Source: JAJZNI01 sp035624785
GTDB lineage: Bacteria > Chloroflexota > Dormibacteria > Aeolococcales > Aeolococcaceae
DNA length: 10,067 bases
NCBI GenBank assembly: GCA_035624785.1
Contig: DASPQV010000015.1
Location: 1-10,067 of the forward strand
Direction: 5' to 3'
Made by a program: the position numbers and the translations under genes. The notes below the pieces were generated by a model. The model saw nothing but the letters and a program-made list of their open reading frames with translations. It did not search any database and was not told the origin of the DNA. This document shows positions 1-5,772 of this stretch, in pieces (the stretch's first letter is position 1; every line of letters starts with the position of its first letter).

Positions 1-50
1 GCCGACCGCCACGACGGCGGATGCGAGGAGGGGCGGAGACAGGCCCGCGG

Positions 51-56
51 TATACT
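51..56 (+). promoter_or_regulatory. -10-like hexamer of tRNA-Gly
   Basis: TATACT matches the sigma-70-type consensus TATAAT at 5 of 6 positions. It ends 10 bases before the first base of the tRNA, so transcription would start about 3-5 bases upstream of the mature 5' end. No convincing -35 is seen 16-19 bases upstream, where the sequence is purine-rich and GC-rich. Bases 1-50 hold nothing else I can name beyond a weak 5-bp hairpin at 6-20. Confidence 0.5.
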
Positions 57-66
57 CGGCCCTCGC

Positions 67-141
67 GCGGGAGTAGCTCAGTGGTAGAGCACTACCTTGC
101 CAAGGTAGGGGTCACGGGTTCGAGCCCCGCCTCCCGCTCCA
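67..141 (+). tRNA. tRNA-Gly (anticodon GCC)
   Basis: A full cloverleaf can be drawn. The acceptor stem GCGGGAG (67-73) pairs with CTCCCGC (131-137). The D arm is GCTC/GAGC (76-79 with 87-90). The anticodon stem CTACC/GGTAG (92-96 with 104-108) closes a 7-base loop TTGCCAA with anticodon GCC at 99-101. A 5-base variable loop follows, then a T arm with loop TTCGAGC (119-125). The discriminator is T138 and the CCA end is encoded at 139-141. The one irregularity is an A114-C130 mismatch at the base of the T stem, equivalent to the 49-65 pair. GCC reads GGC and GGT glycine codons, which suits this GC-rich coding bias. No second copy of the 3' end, as an integrated element would leave, is visible in the window. 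Confidence 0.97.
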
Positions 142-360
142 CGGCCAACCGGGGCCAGGTCGACCGGTTCCAGCGCACGAACTGCGTGGGCGCTGCCAGC
201 GCGGCGGATCGCAGCATAGAAGGCACGGCAACTGGCCGATCGACCCCGTCTGGACCCCAGGCTGCCGCCGTGCCGCGCATCCTCCCAGCGGACTCTCAGC
301 TGACGTCCGGACAACGCGCAGGAAGCATTGCCAGCATGCAACGACATCACCCACACCCCG

Positions 361-365
361 GGAGG
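361..365 (+). promoter_or_regulatory. Shine-Dalgarno that fixes the yceI start
   Basis: GGAGG lies 7 bases before GTG at 373. The same frame is open from TTG at 328, but that codon has no ribosome site in front of it. ATG at 382 would be 16 bases from the GGAGG. The spacing therefore selects GTG 373. Confidence 0.75.
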
Positions 366-372
366 CAGAAAC

Positions 373-1107
373 GTGCCACGAATGTGGACCTCTGTGCGGC
401 GTCACTGGAAGCCGTGGCTGGCCGGTGTCATCACCCTGGTCCTCGGCGTCACCGTCGTGGCCCCCTTCGTCTTCATCCACTTCATCGAGGGACCGCCGCC
501 GGCATCACTCTCACTCGGCGCGTCGACGCCCGCTGCCACAGCGCGGACGGCGGTGGCCGCCGCGAGCCCGTCAGCCCCAGCAGCGACGAACCTGTCCGGG
601 ACGTATGCGATCGCCAGCGGGTCCGAGGTGGAGTACCGCGTCACCGAGACGCTGTTCGGCCAGAGCACCACGGCCGTCGGGATCTCCACCACGGTGAAGG
701 GATCCTTCACGTTGCAGGGAACGATCGTGACTGCGGCGACGTTCACGGTTCCGCTCGCCACCGTTCACAGCAACGAGAGCCTTCGGGACAACCAGTTCGA
801 CACCCGCATCATGGATGTCGCCGACCACCCCGATGCCGTGTTCAGGCTGACGAGTCCTGTCCAGCTGGGCAGCATTCCGGCGGTGGACGCGATCGTCAAC
901 GAGCAGGTGACAGGCACGTTGACGATGCACGGCGTGACGCGCAGCCTGGCCTTCACGCTGCAGGCGGAGTACACAGGAGCGTCGGTCAAGGTGAGCGGCT
1001 CGATCCCCATCACGTTCGCGGACTGGGACATCCAGAACCCGAGCGGTGGGCCGGCTGAGGTGGGCGACAGCGGCACCATGGAGTTCCTGCTGACGCTGAG
1101 CCGGTAG
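373..1107 (+). CDS. YceI-family protein with N-terminal membrane anchor
   Basis: The product is 244 residues from GTG 373. Residues 1-13 are basic (RRHWK) and 14-38 are a hydrophobic helix, giving an uncleaved anchor or signal segment. Residues 40-75 form a low-complexity Pro/Ala/Ser/Thr linker. From about residue 76 the YceI beta-barrel domain follows: a strand with SGSEVEYRV, then GSFTLQGTIV, the family signature SNESLRDNQFDTRI (133-146) with DHPDAVFRL after it, GTLTMHGVTRSLAF (181-194), and a C-terminal strand ending at the stop. YceI domains are lipocalin-like and bind long isoprenoid or amphiphilic ligands in characterised members. They usually act in the cell envelope, which fits the anchor; the ligand here is unknown. 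The gene stands alone and converges with the S51-like gene, with 16 bases between stops. Confidence 0.88.
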   Translation: MPRMWTSVRRHWKPWLAGVITLVLGVTVVAPFVFIHFIEGPPPASLSLGASTPAATARTAVAAASPSAPAATNLSGTYAIASGSEVEYRVTETLFGQSTTAVGISTTVKGSFTLQGTIVTAATFTVPLATVHSNESLRDNQFDTRIMDVADHPDAVFRLTSPVQLGSIPAVDAIVNEQVTGTLTMHGVTRSLAFTLQAEYTGASVKVSGSIPITFADWDIQNPSGGPAEVGDSGTMEFLLTLSR

Positions 1108-1123
1108 TTGCATCGCCGACGGC

Positions 1124-1843
1124 TCAGACCACCAGTTCCTCCCCCGCCCGGTAGGGGCGGCGCCCCTCCGGCGTCAGCACCCAGGCGGCCTGGCGGCCGC
1201 GCACCGTCCAGCGCCGGAGGTCGTCCCCATCGCTCATGATCGCCGTCTCCTCGTCGATCCCCACCAGGGTCAGCCCTGGGGCCACCTGGGCGGCGACGCT
1301 GTCCACCATCCCGGGCGCCCAGCGGTCCAGGCGGTCGAAATGGGGGAGCACCCGCAGCCACGGCACGACCACCAGGCCCTCCCGTGGGGCGGCGTCGAGA
1401 CGGCGAAGGTCGGGCACCCAGGCGGTGAGGGCGACAGCACCGGCACTGCACCCCGCCAGCGCCGCACCGCGCCGCCATTCGGCCAGGACCGCCTCCCAGA
1501 CCCTCGTCCCACGCAGCGTTTCGGCGAGATAGGCGGGGCTGCCCCCGGAGAGGTAGATCAGACCCGCGCCGGCCACCCGGCCTGCGTTGGTCACGTCGTC
1601 GGCGGTCTCGCGGTCGAGCGCCAGGACCGGCACCGCCTCCACGCCGAGACGCGCTGCCTGCTCCGCACCCAGGGAGACCCAGCGATCGATGGAGGCCCGA
1701 CCCTCCTCGGCCGCTGCCGTGGGCAGCTGGACATAGCGGGGTGGCCGGCCCAACAGCAGCGCGGCCTCCACCTCGAGCATCGCCGGCAGGTACTCGCCGC
1801 TCCCGACCAGGGCCACCGGTCCCGGTCTCACCCCGTCCGTCAT
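1124..1843 (-). CDS. Peptidase S51-like protein (dipeptidase E / cyanophycinase family)
   Basis: The product is 239 residues from ATG 1843. The frame stays open to 1903, but the extra 20 residues are Arg-rich and unlike the family. GGAG lies 9 bases before ATG 1843. The N-terminal strand PVALVGSGEYLP is typical of the family. GLIYLSGGSPAYLAETLRGT (95-113) precedes the nucleophile elbow AGCSAGAVAL (130-139), with Ser133 as probable catalytic serine. His168 in LPHFDR is the likely catalytic histidine, and GIDEETAI (195-202) supplies an acidic residue. The family uses a Ser-His-Glu arrangement on a class I glutaminase-like fold. Some members cleave Asp-X dipeptides and others cyanophycin. No cyanophycin synthetase is nearby, so a general cytoplasmic peptidase is the safer guess. 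No signal peptide is seen. Substrate is unassigned. Confidence 0.82.
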   Translation of the reverse strand: MTDGVRPGPVALVGSGEYLPAMLEVEAALLLGRPPRYVQLPTAAAEEGRASIDRWVSLGAEQAARLGVEAVPVLALDRETADDVTNAGRVAGAGLIYLSGGSPAYLAETLRGTRVWEAVLAEWRRGAALAGCSAGAVALTAWVPDLRRLDAAPREGLVVVPWLRVLPHFDRLDRWAPGMVDSVAAQVAPGLTLVGIDEETAIMSDGDDLRRWTVRGRQAAWVLTPEGRRPYRAGEELVV

Positions 1844-1860
1844 CACCTGCCGCTCCGGGC

Positions 1861-2055
1861 GTCCTCCGCACCGCCGCCACCGAAGACCCCTCGATCCTCG
1901 CATGCCGGATCCACGTCGTCGTCGACGCCGCGGCGGGGATCAACGACGGCGGCGTGCTCCTGTGCATGGGCATCACGCCGGCGGCCCAGCGGCTGGTGCT
2001 CCAGACGCGCGCCGCCAACGTCGCCGGCCTGCCCGGGCGGGCCGGGCCGGATTGA
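1861..2055 (+). pseudogene. Probable C-terminal gene remnant, family not recognised
   Basis: This plus-strand frame has nearly every third base G or C for about 60 codons before a TGA at 2053-2055, while the two other plus frames do not. That is the pattern of the real genes here. The predicted residues look protein-like (ILACRIHVVVDAAAGINDGG, then LLCMGITPAAQRLVLQTRAA). No ATG, GTG or TTG lies in frame between the S51 gene's start region and a GTG well inside it, so the beginning of the gene appears lost. An ATG at 1902 is out of frame; removal of one C at 1905-1906 would give MRIHVVV in this frame. It sits in the 220-base gap between the S51-like gene and the sulfurtransferase, on the opposite strand to both. 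It could also be chance periodicity in GC-rich DNA. Confidence 0.33.
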
Positions 2056-2063
2056 ACGACGCA

Positions 2064-2909
2064 TCAGGGATCCGGACCGGTGGCGACGGGGCGTGAGCGG
2101 TCGCCAATCCACTCGCTCCACGAGCCGACGTAGAGGGCCGCGCGAAGGCCGGCCACCTCGAGCGCGAGCACCGTGTGCGCGGCCGTCACCCCCGACCCGC
2201 AGTAGGCGCCGATGTCGACGCCGTCGATCGCGCCGCGCCCGGCGAAGCGGCGCCGCAGCCTCTCGGGCTCGAGGAAGCGCCCGTCGGCTCCGACGTTCCC
2301 GGCGGTGGGCAGGCTGCGGGCGCCGGGGATGTGCCCGGCGACCGGATCAACCGGCTCGACCTCGCCGGCGTAGCGCTCCGCGGCCCGGGCGTCCAGCAGC
2401 ACCCCACGCCGGGCGAGCATCGCCGCCGCCTCAGCGCCGAGGAGGGGCAGGTGTCCAGGCACCGCGGTGAAGTCGCCCGGCTTCGGTTCGGGATCCACGG
2501 TCGAAACCGGGAGGCCGGCGGCGATCCAGGCGGCATAGCCGCCGTCCAGCACCCGAACGTTGTCGTGGCCGCAGTGCCGCAAAAGCCACCACGCCCGGGC
2601 CGCCGCCGTGGAGCTGGAGGCGTCGTACACAACCACCGGCAGCCCTCGGCGCACTCCGCACCGCCGCATGGCTCGCTGGAACGACCCCCAGTCCGGTAGC
2701 GGGTGCCGCCCTCCGGCTCCCGGCGGACCGGCGAGATCACGGTCCAGATCGACGAAGCACGCCTCGGGAAGGTGACCGCGACAGTACTCATCCAGACCCG
2801 GGGGACCACCCAGGGTCCAGCGCACGTCGAGGATGACAGGGCCGGCCGGGGTGCCGATCAGCCGTCCCAGGCTCTGCGCGTCGATGAGGGAGCCCACTCT
2901 GCGCACCAT
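2064..2909 (-). CDS. Sulfurtransferase, two rhodanese domains, 3-mercaptopyruvate sulfurtransferase type
   Basis: The product is 281 residues, the usual length for tandem rhodaneses. The N-terminal domain (about 5-135) contains ILDVRW, a HLPEACFVDLD stretch and VVVYDASSSTAAARAWWLL, where the active-site cysteine position is replaced, as in the inactive first domain of the family. The C-terminal domain (about 155-275) has LLDARAAERYAGEVEPVDPV, GHIPGARSLP and the catalytic loop CGSGVTA with Cys237. CGSGVTA is typical of mercaptopyruvate sulfurtransferases (SseA type), whereas thiosulfate rhodaneses usually carry CRKGVT. The enzyme would move a persulfide sulfur from 3-mercaptopyruvate to thiol or cyanide acceptors in the cytoplasm. 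The start is ATG 2909, whose A is also the last base of the tetR stop (TGATG), so translation is coupled. The open frame continues to 3173, but that is the shadow of tetR. Confidence 0.88.
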   Translation of the reverse strand: MVRRVGSLIDAQSLGRLIGTPAGPVILDVRWTLGGPPGLDEYCRGHLPEACFVDLDRDLAGPPGAGGRHPLPDWGSFQRAMRRCGVRRGLPVVVYDASSSTAAARAWWLLRHCGHDNVRVLDGGYAAWIAAGLPVSTVDPEPKPGDFTAVPGHLPLLGAEAAAMLARRGVLLDARAAERYAGEVEPVDPVAGHIPGARSLPTAGNVGADGRFLEPERLRRRFAGRGAIDGVDIGAYCGSGVTAAHTVLALEVAGLRAALYVGSWSEWIGDRSRPVATGPDP

Positions 2910-3589
2910 CAGACCCTGCCGGAGCTCACCGCCGAGGTCCGGCCCTCGCGGAGCAGCAGCCGGCACCAGGTCGTGGCCAGCCAGCGCTCGTAGCGGTCCG
3001 GAGACCAGCCCCGTCCGGCGGTCAGCATGGTGAAGACCTCCGAGCTGTTGGTGACCCAGATGGTGTCGGCCGCCTCGTCGAGCGAAAGTCCCCGGCGAAG
3101 CCCGCCCGCCTCGTGCAGCTCGTTCACCAGCAGCCGCATGTTGGCGGCGCGGCGTTCGGCGATCTGGTGCCACACCTGCCCGGCCTCGGGCTCGGTGGTC
3201 GAGGCGTCGCGCAGGGCCAGGAAGAGGGGGGCGAGACGCTCCTGCACCTCCCTGACCGCGTGAGCGTAGATGGCCAGCTTGCCAGCTGGATCGGGCTCGG
3301 CGCGGATCGCCCTGACGTAGCCGCGCTGCTCGGCGTCGACCGGCTGATCCGTCCCCGAGATCGCCTGCTCGATCAGCTCGCGGAGCAGCACCGGTTTGCG
3401 GCCGACCAGCTGGTAGACCGTGTCCACGTGGACCCCGGCGCGTTCGGCGATGTCGCTCACGGCGGTGGCTCGGTAGCCGAGCTCGATGATCAGGTCGCGG
3501 GCGGCGCCGATGATCCGCTGCCGGGTCTGCCGCGACTCGTTCCGGCGCCCCGAGCTGTCATACCGGCGCCGCTTGACGGTCTCCGCCAT
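2909..3589 (-). CDS. TetR-family transcriptional regulator
   Basis: The product is 226 residues. A basic N-terminus (KRRRYDSSGRRNESRQTRQR) leads into the TetR DNA-binding domain, about residues 20-66: IIGAARDLIIELGYRATAVS, then DIAERAGVHVDTVYQLVGRK with the helix-turn-helix at roughly 44-63, followed by the typical LLREL. The rest (about 75-215) is the all-helical ligand and dimer domain and does not identify an inducer. The gene is first in a two-gene unit with the sulfurtransferase. A 16-bp palindrome lies between its own -35 and -10, so it probably represses itself and the divergent small gene. No Shine-Dalgarno precedes ATG 3589, and a -10-like AATAAT ends 7 bases before it, so the mRNA may be leaderless. 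Confidence 0.9.
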   Translation of the reverse strand: MAETVKRRRYDSSGRRNESRQTRQRIIGAARDLIIELGYRATAVSDIAERAGVHVDTVYQLVGRKPVLLRELIEQAISGTDQPVDAEQRGYVRAIRAEPDPAGKLAIYAHAVREVQERLAPLFLALRDASTTEPEAGQVWHQIAERRAANMRLLVNELHEAGGLRRGLSLDEAADTIWVTNSSEVFTMLTAGRGWSPDRYERWLATTWCRLLLREGRTSAVSSGRV

Positions 3590-3596
3590 GGCGTCT

Positions 3597-3626
3597 ATTA
3601 TTTCATCCGATCCGACTTCGGATCAA
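3597..3626 (-). promoter_or_regulatory. Predicted tetR promoter, leaderless
   Basis: Read on the minus strand, TTGATC (3626-3621, 4 of 6 to TTGACA) and AATAAT (3602-3597, 5 of 6 to TATAAT) are separated by 18 bases. The hexamer ends 7 bases before the A of ATG 3589, which puts the transcription start at or within a base or two of the start codon. No purine-rich ribosome site is present. Confidence 0.5.
3609..3624. promoter_or_regulatory. Palindromic operator, probable TetR binding site
   Basis: GATCCGA-CT-TCGGATC is a perfect inverted repeat with 7-base arms and a 2-base centre. It lies in the 63-bp divergent region between tetR and the gene at 3653, inside the -35/-10 spacer of the predicted tetR promoter. 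A weak plus-strand promoter (TTCATC near 3602 and AATAGT at 3625-3630) would flank it as well. TetR regulators usually bind such a palindrome next to their own gene. That it is this TetR's site is inferred from position. Confidence 0.6.
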
Positions 3627-3652
3627 TAGTGCGATCTCGAGGAGAGCCCATC

Positions 3653-3985
3653 GTGTTTGCCTTCACTCAGGACGTCCCGATCGACTCGACACTCTACCGG
3701 CGCATCGTCGACGGCCTCGGCGCCCAGCCGCCCCACGGCCTCATCCTCCACCTCGCGCTGGAGCGTCCCGAGGGAGGCCTGAGGTACCTGGATGTCTGGG
3801 AGTCCGAGGCGGATTGTGACCGGTTCACGGAGGAGCGCCTCCACCCGGTCGTCCACCCGCTCCTTCACGAGCGTTTCGGCGCTTCCCCGCCGGAGCCACC
3901 GAGGACCCCGCTCAGGCCGATCGACGTCTGGACCCCCGACCGGCGGACCCCGGCGTCGCTGGCCGGCACGCCGCTGCCACGCTGA
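3653..3985 (+). CDS. Small hypothetical protein, possible dimeric alpha/beta-barrel fold
   Basis: The product is 110 residues from GTG 3653. GAGGAG at 3639-3644, 8 bases before that GTG, selects this start within a frame that stays open far upstream. The protein opens with a beta-strand-like VFAFTQDVPI. A segment GLILHLALERPEGGLRYLDVW (about 27-47) is followed by ESEADCDRFTEERLHPVVHPL. This alternation of strands and a helix, with the W-E-S pattern, recalls small dimeric alpha/beta-barrel proteins (antibiotic-biosynthesis-monooxygenase or EthD-like). I cannot place it in a named family. The last 30 residues are Pro-rich and probably disordered. It diverges from tetR and shares the palindromic operator, so it is a likely target of that regulator. 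The sulfurtransferase would respond to the same signal. Confidence 0.72.
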   Translation: MFAFTQDVPIDSTLYRRIVDGLGAQPPHGLILHLALERPEGGLRYLDVWESEADCDRFTEERLHPVVHPLLHERFGASPPEPPRTPLRPIDVWTPDRRTPASLAGTPLPR

Positions 3986-4057
3986 CCTCAGGAGCCTCGC
4001 CACAACCGGTCGGTCCCGGTCGCGCATCCATTCGAGACGGGCTCATACGGAGTCGGC

Positions 4058-4063
4058 TAGGGT
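4058..4063 (+). promoter_or_regulatory. -10-like element upstream of the decarboxylase gene
   Basis: TAGGGT fits the TANNNT pattern common in high-GC organisms. It lies 38 bases before ATG 4102, leaving a leader of about 30 bases that contains the ribosome site. No -35 is recognisable. Confidence 0.3.
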
Positions 4064-4101
4064 GAGCGCCGAGGACGGATGGAGGCAAGGGAGGGCGCAG
4101 C

Positions 4102-5604
4102 ATGGGTCCCGTTGGCGGCGGTGATGCGGCAGGGCGGGCTGGCTCGGTGGTGGCGGCGGCGGACCCCGGCGCCCTCCTTCATGACCCGATCGCTGAGCGG
4201 GCCTCCACGGTTGCGGCCCTGGGCGAGGCGCTGGCTGCGGCCACTCGCTACCTGAGCGCGGTCGACAGCCTCCCAGCCCGGGATCCCGCCGCCGACGCGA
4301 CCGCTCTCGGCTTCGGTGGGAGCCTGCCCGAGGCAGGCGCCGGCAGCCTCGCCGCGATCAGGCGGCTCGCCGATGCCGGGCCGGTGGCGGCCACCCACTC
4401 TGCGGGTCCCCGCTTCTTCCACTTCGTCACCGGAGGGTCCACCCCGGCAGCCCTGGCCGCCGACTGGCTGACCTCCACCTTCGACAACAACGCCGGGATG
4501 TGGGTGAGCTCGCCGCTGGCCGCTCAGCTGGAGAAGCTGTCGCTGGCATGGCTCAAAGAGCTGTTCAACCTTCCCCCCGAGTGGGGAGGGGTCCTGGTCA
4601 CCGGCGCGACGATGGCCAACTTCACGGCCCTGGCCGCCGCCCGGCAGTGGTGGGGCGAGCAGCGTGGACTGGACCTGGCGAGAGACGGCATGGGGGGCAC
4701 GCCGGCGCTGCCGGTGTTCGCCGGAGGATACATCCACGCCAGCGCGATCAAGGCGCTCGGCATGCTCGGCACCGGCTACGGGGCGGTGCGGCGGCTCACC
4801 GCGGACCCCGCCGGCCGGGTGGACCTGAGCGGGCTCGAGAGGGAGCTGGGCGCGCTCGGTGGCGCACCGTCCATCGTCATGGCGACCGCCGGCGAGGTCA
4901 ACGCCGGCGGCTTCGACCCCATCGACGCGATGGCCGAGCTGGCCCATGCCCATAACGCTTGGCTCCACGTCGACGGCGCATTCGGGCTGTACGCGCGCAT
5001 CTCGCCGAGGCTGGCTCCGCTGACCGCCGGGATCGAGCTCGCCGACTCGGTGATCGCCGACGGGCACAAGTGGCTCAACGTCCCCTACGAGTCGGGATTC
5101 GCCTTTGTCCGCGAGGAGCGGCTGCTCCACTCGGTGTTCGGGATCGGCGCTCCGTACTTCCCCGAGGAGGTGGCGGGCCGGCCCGATTACCTGATGCTGG
5201 GACCGGAGATGTCGCGCCGGGCACGCTGCCTGGCGATCTGGGCAACCCTGGCCGCCTACGGCCGCCAGGGCTACCGGGAGATGGTGGAACGGCACGTCGC
5301 GCTCGCCCACCGCCTCGCCGGCCAGGTCCGCGCCGCCGATGATTTCGAGCTGCTCGCGGAGCCGCTCATCAACGTGGTCTGCTTCCGGCACCGGCCGCCC
5401 GGGCTTGCCGAGGAGGAGCTGGACGACCACAACCGCCGGCTGGGTCAGGCCGTCATCGGCGACGGTCGCGTGTACTTCGGGACCACCGTCTACCGCGGCA
5501 AGGTCGCCTTCCGGCCGGCGATCAGCAACTGGCGCACGGTCGCATCCGACGTCGATACTATCCTGCCGGTCTGCCGCGAGCTGGCGTCGCGCAGCGCCGT
5601 CTGA
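4102..5604 (+). CDS. PLP-dependent group II decarboxylase / aspartate aminotransferase-fold protein
   Basis: The product is 500 residues. GGGAGGG ends 6 bases before ATG 4102. It is a fold-type I PLP enzyme of the glutamate / aromatic-L-amino-acid decarboxylase group. FFHFVTGGSTPAALAADWL (105-123) is the substrate-side N-terminal region and GVLVTGATMANFTALAAAR (163-181) the phosphate-binding turn. IHASAIKAL has His212 at the ring-stacking position. HVDGAFG (289-295) has Asp291 for the pyridine nitrogen, and ADGHKWLNVPYESG (319-332) has Lys323 as the Schiff-base lysine. HVDGAFG instead of the HVDAA of true aromatic decarboxylases, and no clearly recognised catalytic tyrosine loop, place it among the less studied members annotated only as pyridoxal-dependent decarboxylases. 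The substrate cannot be named. It appears monocistronic, with a convergent neighbour downstream. Confidence 0.88.
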   Translation: MGPVGGGDAAGRAGSVVAAADPGALLHDPIAERASTVAALGEALAAATRYLSAVDSLPARDPAADATALGFGGSLPEAGAGSLAAIRRLADAGPVAATHSAGPRFFHFVTGGSTPAALAADWLTSTFDNNAGMWVSSPLAAQLEKLSLAWLKELFNLPPEWGGVLVTGATMANFTALAAARQWWGEQRGLDLARDGMGGTPALPVFAGGYIHASAIKALGMLGTGYGAVRRLTADPAGRVDLSGLERELGALGGAPSIVMATAGEVNAGGFDPIDAMAELAHAHNAWLHVDGAFGLYARISPRLAPLTAGIELADSVIADGHKWLNVPYESGFAFVREERLLHSVFGIGAPYFPEEVAGRPDYLMLGPEMSRRARCLAIWATLAAYGRQGYREMVERHVALAHRLAGQVRAADDFELLAEPLINVVCFRHRPPGLAEEELDDHNRRLGQAVIGDGRVYFGTTVYRGKVAFRPAISNWRTVASDVDTILPVCRELASRSAV

Positions 5605-5688
5605 GGCCGCCGTCACCTCGGGCCGGCGTGCTGAGGCCGCCCGCTGGGTCGGTCGCGGCGCCGCCGGGTGCCACCACCCCGAGCCTCG

Positions 5689-5714
5689 GGTTGTGGACAG
5701 ACTCTTCCATAACC
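5689..5714. repeat. Inverted repeat in convergent intergenic region, possible bidirectional terminator
   Basis: GGTTGTGGA (5689-5697) and TCCATAACC (5706-5714) form a 9-bp stem with one G-T wobble and an 8-base loop. It lies in the 168-base gap between two convergent genes (stops at 5604 and 5773) and is less GC-rich than its surroundings. There is no T-tract on either side, so it is not a classical intrinsic terminator. A structural or terminator role is inferred only from its position. The rest of this gap holds only an 11-bp direct repeat at 5601-5611 and 5631-5641. Confidence 0.4.
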
Positions 5715-5772
5715 GCTGGCGCGAGGCCACCCCCAGCCGGGCGCCTGGGCGGCCCGATGCAGCGATGCCGGA

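Noticed and set aside
67..141. tRNA-Gly as attachment site of an integrated element
   Set aside because: There is no integrase and no repeat of the tRNA 3' end within the window, and the following genes look chromosomal.
147..169. AACCGG/CCGGTT inverted repeat after the tRNA as a terminator
   Set aside because: The stem is 6 bp with an 11-base loop and no T-tract, which is easily expected by chance at this base composition.
21..1058. Long plus-strand reading frame running from before the tRNA through the yceI gene
   Set aside because: It crosses the tRNA, is Arg/His/Pro-rich and has no family resemblance. It is a shadow of yceI caused by high GC content.
1843..1903. Start of the S51-like gene at 1903
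   Set aside because: The extra residues are Arg-rich and not family-like. ATG 1843 places the first core strand at the expected distance and has GGAG upstream.
2909..3173. N-terminal extension of the sulfurtransferase to 3173
   Set aside because: The extension lies wholly inside tetR in another frame and is Arg/His-rich. ATG 2909 at the TGATG junction gives the normal family length.
5691..5699. DnaA-box-like TTGTGGACA
   Set aside because: It is a single imperfect copy, without clustering or nearby dnaA or dnaN, and part of an inverted repeat that explains it better.
4057..5730. 557-codon minus-strand frame opposite the decarboxylase
   Set aside because: It is a mirror of the PLP enzyme in GC-rich DNA, with no recognisable domain and no ribosome site.
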